Source: an uncultured bacterium (GTDB lineage: Bacteria > Bacillota > Clostridia > Lachnospirales > Lachnospiraceae). From it: a stretch of DNA of 22,852 nucleotides. The notes beneath the pieces were generated by a model. That model did not search any database and had not been told where the DNA came from. It worked only from the letters and a program-made list of their open reading frames with translations. The stretch's first letter is position 1, and each line of letters starts with the position of its first letter. Where the stretch lies: NCBI GenBank assembly GCA_947088515.1, contig CAMUHA010000029.1, positions 1-22,852 on the forward strand, read 5' to 3'. Shown piece by piece: positions 8,010 to 16,208 of this stretch. Made by a program: the position numbers and the translations under genes.

Positions 8010-8450
8010 CTACTCTTTACTTTTCATTTCCAGCACGGCATCTATTGCTTCCAGATATCCTTCCAGTCCATGCCCGTATATCTGCCTGTCACAGACAGGC
8101 GCCGTTACGGAAATTTTTCTGAATTCCTCTCTTTGGGTAATATCAGAAATATGTATTTCCACCTTAGGAACCGTAATGCTTGCAAGCGCATCCCTTATGG
8201 CATAGCTGTAATGGGTATAAGCTCCCGGATTAATTACAATTCCTTCTGTCCCGTCAAAATAAGCATCCTGGATTCTGTCAATAATCGCCCCCTCATGGTT
8301 GCTCTGGAAAACCTCTATGGAACTTCCGCATGTCCTGCCCTTATCGCCAATCATGCCAAGCAGATAATCATAATCCTGGTTTCCATATACACTTTTCTCC
8401 CGGATTCCAAGAAAATTAATATTTGGTCCGTTAATCACTAATATCTTCAT
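8010..8450 (-). CDS. aroQ: Type II 3-dehydroquinate dehydratase
   Basis: Dehydrates 3-dehydroquinate to 3-dehydroshikimate, step three of the shikimate pathway; type II enzymes form dodecamers. The sequence shows the family start KILVINGPNINFLG, the mobile-loop region IREKSVYG with the catalytic tyrosine, NPGAYTHYS with the active-site asparagine, and EIHISDITQREEFR with the histidine pair partner, ending IYGHGLEGYLEAI. I choose ATG 8450 (146 residues) because the family begins at MKILVINGPN and AAAGGA/ATGGA precedes it. An in-frame GTG at 8471 would add seven unrelated residues. It is the last gene of the operon, 42 bases after aroK. Confidence 0.94.
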   Translation of the reverse strand: MKILVINGPNINFLGIREKSVYGNQDYDYLLGMIGDKGRTCGSSIEVFQSNHEGAIIDRIQDAYFDGTEGIVINPGAYTHYSYAIRDALASITVPKVEIHISDITQREEFRKISVTAPVCDRQIYGHGLEGYLEAIDAVLEMKSKE

Positions 8451-8482
8451 TCCATTTTCCTTTCCTGCCACAGACCTGTCAT
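8447..8482 (-). CDS. Possible 11-codon leader ORF coupled to aroQ
   Basis: After the aroK stop, AAGGAG stands five bases before an ATG (8482-8480) that opens an 11-codon frame (MTGLWQERKME). Its TGA stop overlaps the aroQ ATG as ATGA. The strongest ribosome binding site in the gap therefore serves this mini-frame, not aroQ. It could be a translational-coupling device or a chance frame. Confidence 0.35.
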   Translation of the reverse strand: MTGLWQERKME

Positions 8483-8492
8483 TTATTCTCCT

Positions 8493-9020
8493 TCAGGCAC
8501 GCTGGCAGAACTTTTCATATGCTTCTTTTATCTGTCCTAGAATTTTTTCAAAAGGCTGTTCTGAAACATCTATAATCACATCCGCACAGGATTCATATAT
8601 CGGCGAGCGCTGTGCCAAAAGCGTCTTAATCCGCTCCATAGGGTCATCTACCTGCAAAAGCGGCCTTGTATTATCTGCCCTAAGCCGCTCAAAAACCACT
8701 TCCGGCGTTACCTTCAGATAAATCACCATGCCCAATTCTTTCAACAGTTTCTGGTTTTCCTTTTTTACGGGAAGCCCTCCGCCTGTGGAAATAATCTGAC
8801 CACTGGCAATCTCTATAAGCTCTTTTAAGCATTCTGTCTCCATATCCCGGAATGCCTTCTCTCCATAGGCAGAAAAAATATCTGAAATTTCCATTTCCTG
8901 CCTTTCCTCTATCCATTTGTCCGTATCTATCATTGTTTTTTTCAACAAATAAGAGAGCCTGACTCCCACGCTGGATTTGCCGCTTCCCATAAAGCCCGTT
9001 AAAATAACATTATCTTTCAT
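8493..9020 (-). CDS. aroK: Shikimate kinase
   Basis: Phosphorylates shikimate at the 3-hydroxyl using ATP, step five of chorismate synthesis. The 175 residues match the usual size. The Walker A motif GFMGSGKSSVG is at residues 9-19, the shikimate-binding DTDKWIEE follows at about 32-39, STGGGLP marks the shikimate site, and the lid carries ADNTRPLL. It overlaps the 3' end of aroE by 11 bases, with GGGGG six bases before its ATG inside aroE, indicating translational coupling. Confidence 0.95.
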   Translation of the reverse strand: MKDNVILTGFMGSGKSSVGVRLSYLLKKTMIDTDKWIEERQEMEISDIFSAYGEKAFRDMETECLKELIEIASGQIISTGGGLPVKKENQKLLKELGMVIYLKVTPEVVFERLRADNTRPLLQVDDPMERIKTLLAQRSPIYESCADVIIDVSEQPFEKILGQIKEAYEKFCQRA

Positions 9021-9885
9021 CCATTACCCCCATTTTTTCCTTTAATATTTCATACACCTGTACTGCTATCTTATCTGGAACAGAAATATTATTCCAAAGC
9101 TCATACGCAATAATCCCCTGATACAACAGCATCTTCAACCCATGATATGCCTTCCCCCCCTGCTTTCTCACCATTTTCATAAAACAGGTTTCTGAAGGCT
9201 TGTAGATTAAATCATAACCTGTATGTATCTTCCGGTAAAATGCTTCTTCCTCAATCACCGCCCGTTCAGTGTCAGGATACAGTCCTACACTGGTAGCCTG
9301 AATTGCCAGAAACTTTCTCTCCGGCAGCTTTCTATAATCAGACAGAGACATTGGATATATATGCTCTTTCCCCGTTTTTTCTTTTACTTCCTCCGCAACC
9401 GCCAGAGCTTTATCATAGGACCTGTTTAAAAGATACACTGCCGAAGCATTCTGTAACGCGCACATAAAAGCTGCCGCTCTTGCAGCGCCTCCCGCTCCCA
9501 GAATTACGACCTCCTGCCCCTCTATTTCTATACCTTCACCACGCATAGCGCGGTACAGGCCGGGCATATCTGTATTGTACCCTTTAAATCCTCCCTCTGT
9601 ACGGACCAGCGTATTTACCGCGCCTATTTTTTCTGCCAGTCCATCTACTAAGACCAGCCCTTCCATGACCCGGCTTTTGTATGGCACTGTAACATTTAAT
9701 CCCAAAAGATTCAGGGCATAAGCCCCCTTTAGCGCTGAAAAAACATTGTCCTCTTCCACATGGCAAGGCACATAGACCAGATTATGGGAAAACAACGCCG
9801 CCAGCGTATTATGAATTACCGGCGACAAAGTATGCTCCACCGGGTTTCCAATCAGCCCGCAGGTTCTTGTGTATCCGTCAATCAT
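9010..9885 (-). CDS. aroE: Shikimate dehydrogenase
   Basis: Reduces 3-dehydroshikimate to shikimate with NADPH. Seen in order are GNPVEHTLSPVIHN (substrate-binding serine), VTVPYK (catalytic lysine), GYNTDMPG (catalytic aspartate), the Rossmann loop GAGGAARA and QATSVGLYP. The frame is open up to ATG 9960, but that would overlap yqeG by 62 bases and add 25 unrelated residues. GGAGG with a seven-base spacer points to ATG 9885, 14 bases after the yqeG stop, giving 291 residues. ATG 9891 is possible but sits too close to the binding site. Confidence 0.93.
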   Translation of the reverse strand: MIDGYTRTCGLIGNPVEHTLSPVIHNTLAALFSHNLVYVPCHVEEDNVFSALKGAYALNLLGLNVTVPYKSRVMEGLVLVDGLAEKIGAVNTLVRTEGGFKGYNTDMPGLYRAMRGEGIEIEGQEVVILGAGGAARAAAFMCALQNASAVYLLNRSYDKALAVAEEVKEKTGKEHIYPMSLSDYRKLPERKFLAIQATSVGLYPDTERAVIEEEAFYRKIHTGYDLIYKPSETCFMKMVRKQGGKAYHGLKMLLYQGIIAYELWNNISVPDKIAVQVYEILKEKMGVMDER

Positions 9886-9898
9886 ATCCATCCCTCCA

Positions 9899-10414
9899 TT
9901 ATCGGCCGCTGTCTTCCCTGCAGCGCTTCCTCTTATAAAACGCAAGCACAATCTTTTCAAGATAACGTTTCAGTACAATCTGGATTTCTTCCTTTTTATT
10001 GACAGGCTGTACTAGTATGGAAAAAATCCCTGTATTTCTAGCTCCCCATACATCTGTAAAAAGCTGGTCACCTACAAAAAGTGTATTATTCCTGTCAGTG
10101 CCTAAAAGCTCCATTGCCTTTAAATATCCTTTTTTTGAAGGCTTACCCGCCTTAAAAATATATTTGGCATGGACTGCATCATTAAACATCTTCACCCTTG
10201 GTTCTTTATTATTGGATAAGAAAAGAACTCCAAACCCCATTTCTTTCAGTCTTTGCACAAGGGCAATGCTGTCAGCATCCGCAGGCGCCCCATGAGGAAC
10301 CAGTGTATTATCTATATCAAAAATAACGCCCCTGTAGCCAGAGTCGTAATACTTTTGAAAATCTATTTTATATACAGAACTGATATATATGTCGGGATAA
10401 AATTTCTCCAGCAT
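9899..10414 (-). CDS. YqeG family HAD-type phosphatase
   Basis: A 171-residue HAD superfamily IIIA hydrolase of the YqeG type. The nucleophile motif FDIDNTLVPHG has D33 and D35, motif II is SNN, motif III is the lysine in AGKPSKKGYL, and motif IV is GDQLFTDVWGARNTG. The start follows AAAGGAG four bases upstream. In Bacillus-type genomes yqeG also lies next to the shikimate dehydrogenase gene, and that linkage is seen here. The physiological substrate is not established as far as I know. It is the first gene of the yqeG-aroE-aroK-aroQ operon. Confidence 0.9.
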   Translation of the reverse strand: MLEKFYPDIYISSVYKIDFQKYYDSGYRGVIFDIDNTLVPHGAPADADSIALVQRLKEMGFGVLFLSNNKEPRVKMFNDAVHAKYIFKAGKPSKKGYLKAMELLGTDRNNTLFVGDQLFTDVWGARNTGIFSILVQPVNKKEEIQIVLKRYLEKIVLAFYKRKRCREDSGR

Positions 10415-10460
10415 AAATACTCCTTTGTTCTTTAGAGTTACTTAATATTTATTAATCCTT

Positions 10461-10489
10461 ATTGTACCATATCTGTTCCTTATCTGTAA
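10461..10489 (-). promoter_or_regulatory. Extended -10 promoter of the yqeG-aro operon
   Basis: On the minus strand TACAAT (10461-10466) is preceded by TGG, an extended -10. A weak -35 (TTACAG, 10484-10489) lies 17 bases upstream. The yqeG ATG follows about 46 bases after the -10. Confidence 0.45.
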
Positions 10490-10514
10490 CCCTTAAACAT
10501 GGGAATTTTACAAA

Positions 10515-10560
10515 AAAATATCGTCTGGTATTTCTTTTTCAAAAAATGAAATACCAGACG
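10515..10560 (-). terminator. Terminator at the end of the phosphonate cluster
   Basis: A perfect 13-bp stem, CGTCTGGTATTTC (10522-10534) with GAAATACCAGACG (10548-10560), has a 13-base loop. On the minus strand ATATTTTTTT follows. It closes the acyltransferase transcript about 57 bases after its stop. Confidence 0.88.
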
Positions 10561-10617
10561 GTAATCAGACACTCCCTCTATGTTGTTATCTGAATGAAAG
10601 TATTGCCGTAAACAATC

Positions 10618-11688
10618 TTACATACAGGTTTCCATCTGCAGGTCGTCCGCACAGTTTTTCCTGCTCCAGGCAACATTACGGCGGGTTATCCTTGCAGGGC
10701 TGCCACATACAATGCAATTTCCAGGCACAGGCCCTTTTACAAGACTTTCCGCCCCCACAATGCTTCCATCTTCTATTCTGCTTCCATATAAAATAACAGC
10801 TCCAAGTCCAATCCAGACATGCTTTCCAATATAAATATTTCTCTGCCTGCATATCTCTTCTGTAGAATTAATATTCTTTCCTGTTGTCAAATCAAATATG
10901 GTATGACAGTCATTTGAGTATATTTTAATATCATGGGAAAGCATACAATCTTCCCCTATACTCACTTTTGACCATTCACATATATCAATGCAGCAGCCAA
11001 ACCATGTTGTAGTCTTATCCCCAATTTCAAAACATGCCCAGGGCTTTATATACATGTATTTTATACTTCTTAAAAGGCAGCCTTCTCCAATGCTTACCTT
11101 TGCATTCCGGCCAATTTCTATCCCTGTCTGGAACGACATTCTGGTATTTGCTCCAATTTCAAGAACCCCATTGCTGCGTACATATATCTTGCTGCTGCCC
11201 CCCAATCGCTGAAAGTTCTCATGTACGATTACTGTTGCATGAAACCCCGGAAAGACAATTTGCAGCCCCTTTAAATCCCCTATCACTTTATTGCCATGCG
11301 AATCTTCATAGTAGTCTTTTCTCTGCTCCAAAATGCACTCTATAAAGTAATAATAATCTTTATCTTTCTCAAAGCCATTTTTAGAAAGAGTTTCTGATAT
11401 CTCCGGATAAAATGCAAGTGGAATGACAATATAATACTCATTTTTATCCCCATTATCAAAAAAATCTAATACAGAATATACCCCATCGCCTGACTGGGAT
11501 TTATTGCTGTCTATATATCCATATACAGCAATTTGATACAAATTTTCTAAAACATTTGCAATTCTGTCTGAAATTCCATATTTCCCCCATAAAACAATCC
11601 TGCGTCCATTATAATATCTGCAGGTGTTTTTTATTATATCGCAAACCCAGTCCTCTTCAAGCGCTTCCAGCTGCTTATCCTTTTCCAT
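10618..11688 (-). CDS. Acyltransferase with left-handed beta-helix
   Basis: 356 residues in two parts. Residues about 25-130 look like a small Rossmann-type domain (RIVLWGKYGISDRIANVLEN, then YGYIDSNK), as seen in sugar O- or N-acyltransferases that carry an extra nucleotide-binding-like domain. From about 165 onward there are imperfect hexapeptide repeats (IGANTRM, IGRNAKVSIGEGC, VSIGEDCMLSHDIKIYSNDCHTIF) ending in the usual IYIGKHVWIGLGAVILYGSRI and GNCIVCGSPARI. The histidine in NDCHTIF is a likely catalytic residue. It would acetylate a sugar or similar acceptor with acetyl-CoA. It is the last gene of the phosphonate cluster, 16 bases after ppd, and probably modifies the same surface glycan. 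Confidence 0.87.
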   Translation of the reverse strand: MEKDKQLEALEEDWVCDIIKNTCRYYNGRRIVLWGKYGISDRIANVLENLYQIAVYGYIDSNKSQSGDGVYSVLDFFDNGDKNEYYIVIPLAFYPEISETLSKNGFEKDKDYYYFIECILEQRKDYYEDSHGNKVIGDLKGLQIVFPGFHATVIVHENFQRLGGSSKIYVRSNGVLEIGANTRMSFQTGIEIGRNAKVSIGEGCLLRSIKYMYIKPWACFEIGDKTTTWFGCCIDICEWSKVSIGEDCMLSHDIKIYSNDCHTIFDLTTGKNINSTEEICRQRNIYIGKHVWIGLGAVILYGSRIEDGSIVGAESLVKGPVPGNCIVCGSPARITRRNVAWSRKNCADDLQMETCM

Positions 11689-11704
11689 ATTCCCTGTCCT
11701 TTTC

Positions 11705-12832
11705 CTAAATTTCCTCTGATTTTAAATAATCCATAAATCTCTTTTTGTTTTCTTGTGTGCCAATTGTTGGACGTCCCAGGTTCCTCCTGGCTCCCATTGC
11801 ACATTTAACTTCAAGAAAACATGGACCTTTTTGCATCTTCATCCTGTTAAGCTCCCGGTCCAGCTGTTCAAATGTATCTGCTCTTGCAGCATACAAATAG
11901 CCACACGCCCTTGCAGCCAGAACCAGGTCTGTTGTTTTGGCCGCTGTAGGCATTCCTCCTACAGTTTCATGAGATTCATTGTTAATCACAATATGTATCA
12001 GATTATCCGGCGCGGCGCTGCCAATAACAGCCATGGAACCCATGTGCATCAAAACCGCTCCATCCCCGTCAATACACCAGATTCGCGCTGCCTGCTTTTG
12101 GAGGGCAATACCAAGAGCAATAGAAGAACTGTGTCCCATAGAACCTACCGTCAGAAAATCTTTGTCATGACCGGTTCCCATTTGCTCCCTGATTTCATAC
12201 AGCTCACGACTTGCCTTTCCGGTTGTGGAAACAATAGGGTCCTTTCCCGATACCGACACAATATGCCGGATAATATCCTCACGGACCATCTGGTAACCAT
12301 TTTTGTAATGCACTTCTTCCTTATATATAAGAGCATCCTTACATATTATAAATGCCGCCTGTCCGCCCATGTCAAAAACATGACGGAATTTTTTCATAGC
12401 TTCTTCCACTTCCTGTCTGCCAGAATCCCTGCGGATAATAAATGTCTCTATTCCCAGGTCATCCAAAAGCTTACCTGTAATCTTTCCCTGATAAATATGC
12501 TGGGGTTCATCATAAACGCCTGGTTCTCCCCGCCACCCAACAATGAATAGCATAGGAACTGCATATACCTCTGGGTGCAGCAGCGAAGCTGCAGGATTTA
12601 TCATATTTCCTTCTCCTGAATTTTGCATATATACAACAGGCACTCTTCCGGATGCAAGGTAATACCCCGCCCCAATCGCTGTACAGTTTCCTTCATTTGC
12701 AGCAATTACATGATGCGCCGGATTGGCGCCATACTTTTTTATCAGATAATCACATAAGGGCCGTAGCAGAGAATCCGGAACCCCTGTATAAAAATCCAAA
12801 TTCACTATCCGTATCAATTCTTCTATTTCCAT
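11705..12832 (-). CDS. aepY: Phosphonopyruvate decarboxylase
   Basis: A thiamine-diphosphate enzyme that decarboxylates phosphonopyruvate to phosphonoacetaldehyde, pulling the unfavourable PEP mutase reaction forward. The family start DFYTGVPDSLL is clear, AANEGNCTAIGAGYYLA holds the conserved glutamate, and the ThDP/Mg motif runs from GDGAVLMHMGSMAVIG to INN. MPTAAKTTDL near the C-terminus also fits. I chose ATG 12832 (375 residues) because GGAG lies six bases before it and the family begins here. ATG 12844 and ATG 12874 are in frame, the latter overlapping the pepM stop. It directly follows pepM. The symbol ppd is also used for this gene. Confidence 0.93.
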   Translation of the reverse strand: MEIEELIRIVNLDFYTGVPDSLLRPLCDYLIKKYGANPAHHVIAANEGNCTAIGAGYYLASGRVPVVYMQNSGEGNMINPAASLLHPEVYAVPMLFIVGWRGEPGVYDEPQHIYQGKITGKLLDDLGIETFIIRRDSGRQEVEEAMKKFRHVFDMGGQAAFIICKDALIYKEEVHYKNGYQMVREDIIRHIVSVSGKDPIVSTTGKASRELYEIREQMGTGHDKDFLTVGSMGHSSSIALGIALQKQAARIWCIDGDGAVLMHMGSMAVIGSAAPDNLIHIVINNESHETVGGMPTAAKTTDLVLAARACGYLYAARADTFEQLDRELNRMKMQKGPCFLEVKCAMGARRNLGRPTIGTQENKKRFMDYLKSEEI

Positions 12833-12863
12833 TTTAGTCTCCATTTCGCCTGTATGCAGATAT

Positions 12864-14159
12864 TTACAGTTCATCTATCAGCGTGATTATCTGCTTAATA
12901 GGCATAAGCCGCGGCTCCGCTTCCAGCGCCCGATGATACTTAAGCAGATCCTTTGCTGTGTTTTCCATAGCAGGAATAGCGCTTCTGGTAAGCTGGTTTG
13001 CATAAATCACCACATTTACACCATGGGCAGCCAAATCCCTTTCAAATACCTGGTGAAAAGAGGTAGGAACAACAACAATTGGTGTATTCTTATCTTTTTT
13101 CCGAAATTCGTCGCAAAATCCGAAAATCTCCGCCGGGTCCTTTTTTCTGCTGTGGATCATGATCCCGTCTGCCCCCGCCTCCACATATGCAAACGCCCGC
13201 ATCAATGCGTCCTCCATTCCCTGTTCCAATATCAGACTTTCTATCCTTGCAATAATCATAAAATCAGCTGTCAGTTGTACCTTTTTTCCTGCTTTTATTT
13301 TTCCGCAAAAATGTTCAATGTCATCCTGCGTCTGCTCCACTTCCGTTCCAAACAGCGAATTTTTCTTCAAACCGATTTTATCTTCAATTATGACGGCAGA
13401 AACCCCCATTCGCTCCAGTGTGCGTACCGTATAGACAAAATGCTCTGTAAGCCCGCCTGTATCGCCGTCAAAAATAATTGGTTTGGTGGTTACTTCCATC
13501 ACTTCATCAATGGTTTTGTACCGGGAAGTCATATCAACCAACTCCATGTCCGGCTTTCCCTTTACTGTTGAATCACACAGGGAGCTTATCCACATAGCAT
13601 CAAACTGCTCAAGATTATTCCCTGTCTCCACGATTGTCTTTTCCGCTATCAATCCTGTAATTCCACTATGTACTTCCAGTGTCTTTACTATCGGACACAT
13701 TTTCAGAAGCTGCCTTAACCTTTTCCTTCTGCATTCCGGCATAGACAGTTTTTCTCTCTGCATCCTTTCCATACGCAGTGCATTTTCACTATTTGTATAA
13801 GCTACTTCTATCAGCTCTCCCTTTGACTTTTGCATAAGGCCTTCTGCATTATCCCGAAGGAAACGCAAAGGCCCCTCTTTCCAGTTGTCACCATGAATAA
13901 TGTAATTGGGGTGAAGCTGTTCCACAATTTCATCATAGGTGACTTTCTTTTGTACAACTACTCTGCTTACCCCTTCTATTTTCTCAACCATTGCAACCCG
14001 TTCCCTGAAGCTTACAGCTGGAAATCTGTTAAACCTTATCATAGCCTCGTCAGTAAGAACACCTACAATAACTTCTCCATATTTTCTGCCCTGGCGAATA
14101 ATGTTCAGATGCCCTTCATGAATGATATCTGTACAAAAACATGTATAAACTGTTTTCAT
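12864..14159 (-). CDS. aepX: Phosphoenolpyruvate mutase with N-terminal cytidylyltransferase domain
   Basis: 431 residues. Residues 1 to about 135 form a nucleotidyltransferase domain of the glycerol-3-phosphate cytidylyltransferase type (DIIHEGHLNI with HEGH at 14-17, then FRERVAMVEKI). Residues about 150-431 are PEP mutase: DGDTGG (231-236), the diagnostic EDKIGLKKNS (259-268), IARIES and an isocitrate-lyase-like barrel end. PEP mutase forms the C-P bond by converting PEP to phosphonopyruvate, the entry to nearly all known phosphonates. The fused domain suggests a later product is activated as a CMP-phosphonate. The same fusion is known to me from capsule-type aepX genes. Start ATG 14159 lies two bases after the upstream stop. 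The symbol pepM is also used. Confidence 0.93.
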   Translation of the reverse strand: MKTVYTCFCTDIIHEGHLNIIRQGRKYGEVIVGVLTDEAMIRFNRFPAVSFRERVAMVEKIEGVSRVVVQKKVTYDEIVEQLHPNYIIHGDNWKEGPLRFLRDNAEGLMQKSKGELIEVAYTNSENALRMERMQREKLSMPECRRKRLRQLLKMCPIVKTLEVHSGITGLIAEKTIVETGNNLEQFDAMWISSLCDSTVKGKPDMELVDMTSRYKTIDEVMEVTTKPIIFDGDTGGLTEHFVYTVRTLERMGVSAVIIEDKIGLKKNSLFGTEVEQTQDDIEHFCGKIKAGKKVQLTADFMIIARIESLILEQGMEDALMRAFAYVEAGADGIMIHSRKKDPAEIFGFCDEFRKKDKNTPIVVVPTSFHQVFERDLAAHGVNVVIYANQLTRSAIPAMENTAKDLLKYHRALEAEPRLMPIKQIITLIDEL

Positions 14160-14160
14160 T

Positions 14161-15360
14161 TTAACTTACATCCTCCATATCACCATCTCCCTGAATGTTT
14201 TTCTCTATCACTTCTTCTGTCAAAAACTGCGCTGCGGATTCAATTTCAGAAAAGGGAACCTCTTTCATCAGGGTAACGCCAAATGCTGTTTTTGCCTTCC
14301 GGCAAAGTTCATCTGTATAAAAAAGAGTTCCCCCCTTTATGTTTTCGATGCCGTCCAAATACATGGACTCCCTGTTTTTATCCCGCATCTTTTCCATTGG
14401 GAAAACACTTTCATCAATATAGGCCCGGACAATTTCCCCTCTTCCATCAAGAATAACCGGGTATCCACCCAATTCTCCAAAAGCGCCCGGACTATGAACC
14501 TTAACCTTCTTCCTGTCTCTTACCGCCTGTAAAATTGCGTTTATAAGCTGATAGTTGCTGGAAGCATTCATCATATTCCTCTTAGCATCCACAGGCATTG
14601 GAATGTTACACATTGAAAAAATCCTATCCATATCCGGGTCCAGTATTTTATTCTGATATTTAATTGCTATCAACTGTTCTGTCTTTTCTGTATGCCCTTC
14701 TTTACTGATAACCACATCATGAAAATGACCGGAGGCAAAGGTAACGTCAATGTTCCAGTAATCATTGATTCCATACCAGCCTGCAACTGCAAACTGGACT
14801 CTCGGAATCAAGTGATTTACATTTCCACTGCCCAAATCCGGATATGCCCTTCCTGATGATTTCAGCCAGGGAATTACCGCATCTGAATAGGAAGTATTAA
14901 TTACAATAGCATGAGCATCTGCCTGTTCATACGCTTCCATAATATTTTTAGTGTATTTAACTGCCAAAGGCGCCCAAATTCCGTACGCCCGAATTTTATT
15001 CCATGAAATACTGCCATATTTTAACCCGGCATAAGCCCGGCTACTGTTTACGATGATATCAGGCTGACACTTTTTAAGACATTGTGCAATTCTGTCAACT
15101 GAATTAAAGTCAACATCCGACTCTATGTAAACCTGACTCCGGTTCTGTCCCCTGATTTGTGAGGCTATACGGGCAATATTCACATCTGTTGTCATATGCT
15201 CTTTGTTTCGTCCCACTACATAAAAAGTTAACCTTTCGTCCTGCATCGACATCAGATAGTTTAGCAGATAATTTCCCACACTTCCAAGCCCCAGGATCAT
15301 TACACGGATCTGCCCCTCTCTATCTCTCAATTCATTTATTCTCTCTTCAAGTATCCTCAT
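14161..15360 (-). CDS. Rossmann-fold protein, distantly lactate/malate dehydrogenase-like
   Basis: 399 residues, no family recognised with certainty. The N-terminal VMILGLGSVGNYLLNYL (GLGSVG at 24-29) is a dinucleotide-binding motif. The order of later blocks resembles the lactate/malate dehydrogenase superfamily: a long helix then VINTSYSDAV (153-162), GSGNVNHLIPRV (177-188) where those enzymes have GSGTxLDxxR, and GHFHD (211-215) near the place of their catalytic GEHGD. That comparison is by eye. In the cluster it occupies the place where a phosphonate reductase or transaminase might be expected. ATG 15360 is chosen because AGGAGG precedes it by six bases; ATG 15381 has no binding site. It is upstream of pepM with a one-base gap. 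Confidence 0.6.
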   Translation of the reverse strand: MRILEERINELRDREGQIRVMILGLGSVGNYLLNYLMSMQDERLTFYVVGRNKEHMTTDVNIARIASQIRGQNRSQVYIESDVDFNSVDRIAQCLKKCQPDIIVNSSRAYAGLKYGSISWNKIRAYGIWAPLAVKYTKNIMEAYEQADAHAIVINTSYSDAVIPWLKSSGRAYPDLGSGNVNHLIPRVQFAVAGWYGINDYWNIDVTFASGHFHDVVISKEGHTEKTEQLIAIKYQNKILDPDMDRIFSMCNIPMPVDAKRNMMNASSNYQLINAILQAVRDRKKVKVHSPGAFGELGGYPVILDGRGEIVRAYIDESVFPMEKMRDKNRESMYLDGIENIKGGTLFYTDELCRKAKTAFGVTLMKEVPFSEIESAAQFLTEEVIEKNIQGDGDMEDVS

Positions 15361-15392
15361 ATTTATCCTCCTGCCTGTCATTTCGTAGTATT

Positions 15393-15438
15393 AGTAAAAA
15401 ACGCAGCAAGGCTGTGGGTAATTGACCCTGGCGGCGTT
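15393..15438 (-). terminator. Internal terminator within the phosphonate cluster
   Basis: AACGCAGCAAGG (15400-15411) and CCTGGCGGCGTT (15427-15438) pair at 10 of 12 positions, with an inner GGGT/ACCC pairing, and a run of six T follows on the minus strand. It begins just after the nucleotidyltransferase stop and would limit read-through into the dehydrogenase-pepM-ppd genes. Confidence 0.55.
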
Positions 15439-15440
15439 CA

Positions 15441-16208
15441 TCAAAGGGACACTTCGCACCCGCCTGACCCATTGCTTGCGGAAATAAAATCTGTCAGTGT
15501 ATTGCAGTTTACCCATTTTTTGAACTGAAAATGTTTATATTCATTTCCTGCAAGAGCTGTAAAGTATTTTTGTATAATAATAAGATTTGTACCCTGCATT
15601 TCTTCTTGTGATAGATTTTCTAAGATATCTGTAAGAATCTTTCTCCTGGTAAACTTCCATATCTGCCCGGAGTTGAAAATAGCAGTAAAAGGCTCCTTAA
15701 TTGAAAGCGCTCTATGCTTTGTGTCATAAATATAGTGGATTTTTCCTTTTACATCAAAATAAAATGCAACCGCATGTTCTGCGCAGATAGTTTCCCTGTT
15801 TGAAGTTACCACATCGCTTTCCACCTCACATACCTGCCGGAACGTCTCCTTATCAACCCAAAGATCCCCTTCGCAAAAAACCAGACTACTAAAAGGAAAT
15901 TCCCCTGCTTTTTTCATTCCAAGATACAAACTGTAGCCGGAGCCGTAATCTTCAAAATGTTCGTTTTTTATCAAAACGATCTTATCTTCCATATCTGCAA
16001 AATTCTGCCTTACAAATGCCTCAAGCTTCCCAAACAGAAATCCGCCTACAATAATGTACTTATCAAAATCCGTATTTTGGTATATCATCCTAAATAGCAG
16101 CGCTTCCTTTGGTGAATTTTGATAATAAAGGCATTTAAGCGTATCTTTTCCCACAGATTCACTAAATCTCCTTGCCATACCCGCAACAGTAATAATCAGA
16201 ATTTTCAT
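15441..16208 (-). CDS. LicC-like nucleotidyltransferase (separate reading of the fused ORF's 3' half)
   Basis: Probably an independent 255-residue gene. ATG 16208 has AGGAG six bases upstream and starts at MKILIITVAGMARRF, the normal N-terminus of a sugar- or choline-phosphate-type NTP transferase. The glycine-rich loop is atypical (VAGMARRF instead of AAGxGxR) but is followed by the lysine block GKDTLKCL. The metal-binding motif appears as CEGDLWVD, and FKKWVNCNTLTDF matches the usual end of the family. It would form a nucleotide-activated sugar, alcohol or phosphonate. It is unaffected by the frameshift if translated from its own start. LicC-like specificity is an inference from the LicD-type partner in the cluster. 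Confidence 0.7.
   Translation of the reverse strand: MKILIITVAGMARRFSESVGKDTLKCLYYQNSPKEALLFRMIYQNTDFDKYIIVGGFLFGKLEAFVRQNFADMEDKIVLIKNEHFEDYGSGYSLYLGMKKAGEFPFSSLVFCEGDLWVDKETFRQVCEVESDVVTSNRETICAEHAVAFYFDVKGKIHYIYDTKHRALSIKEPFTAIFNSGQIWKFTRRKILTDILENLSQEEMQGTNLIIIQKYFTALAGNEYKHFQFKKWVNCNTLTDFISASNGSGGCEVSL

Noticed and set aside
11753..12550. A 265-codon open frame on the plus strand
   Set aside because: It lies wholly antisense to phosphonopyruvate decarboxylase, whose motifs are clear, and its own sequence shows no family features or ribosome binding site.
12933..13571. A 212-codon open frame on the plus strand
   Set aside because: Antisense shadow of the PEP mutase gene; composition rich in C, H and F is typical of a reverse-frame artefact.
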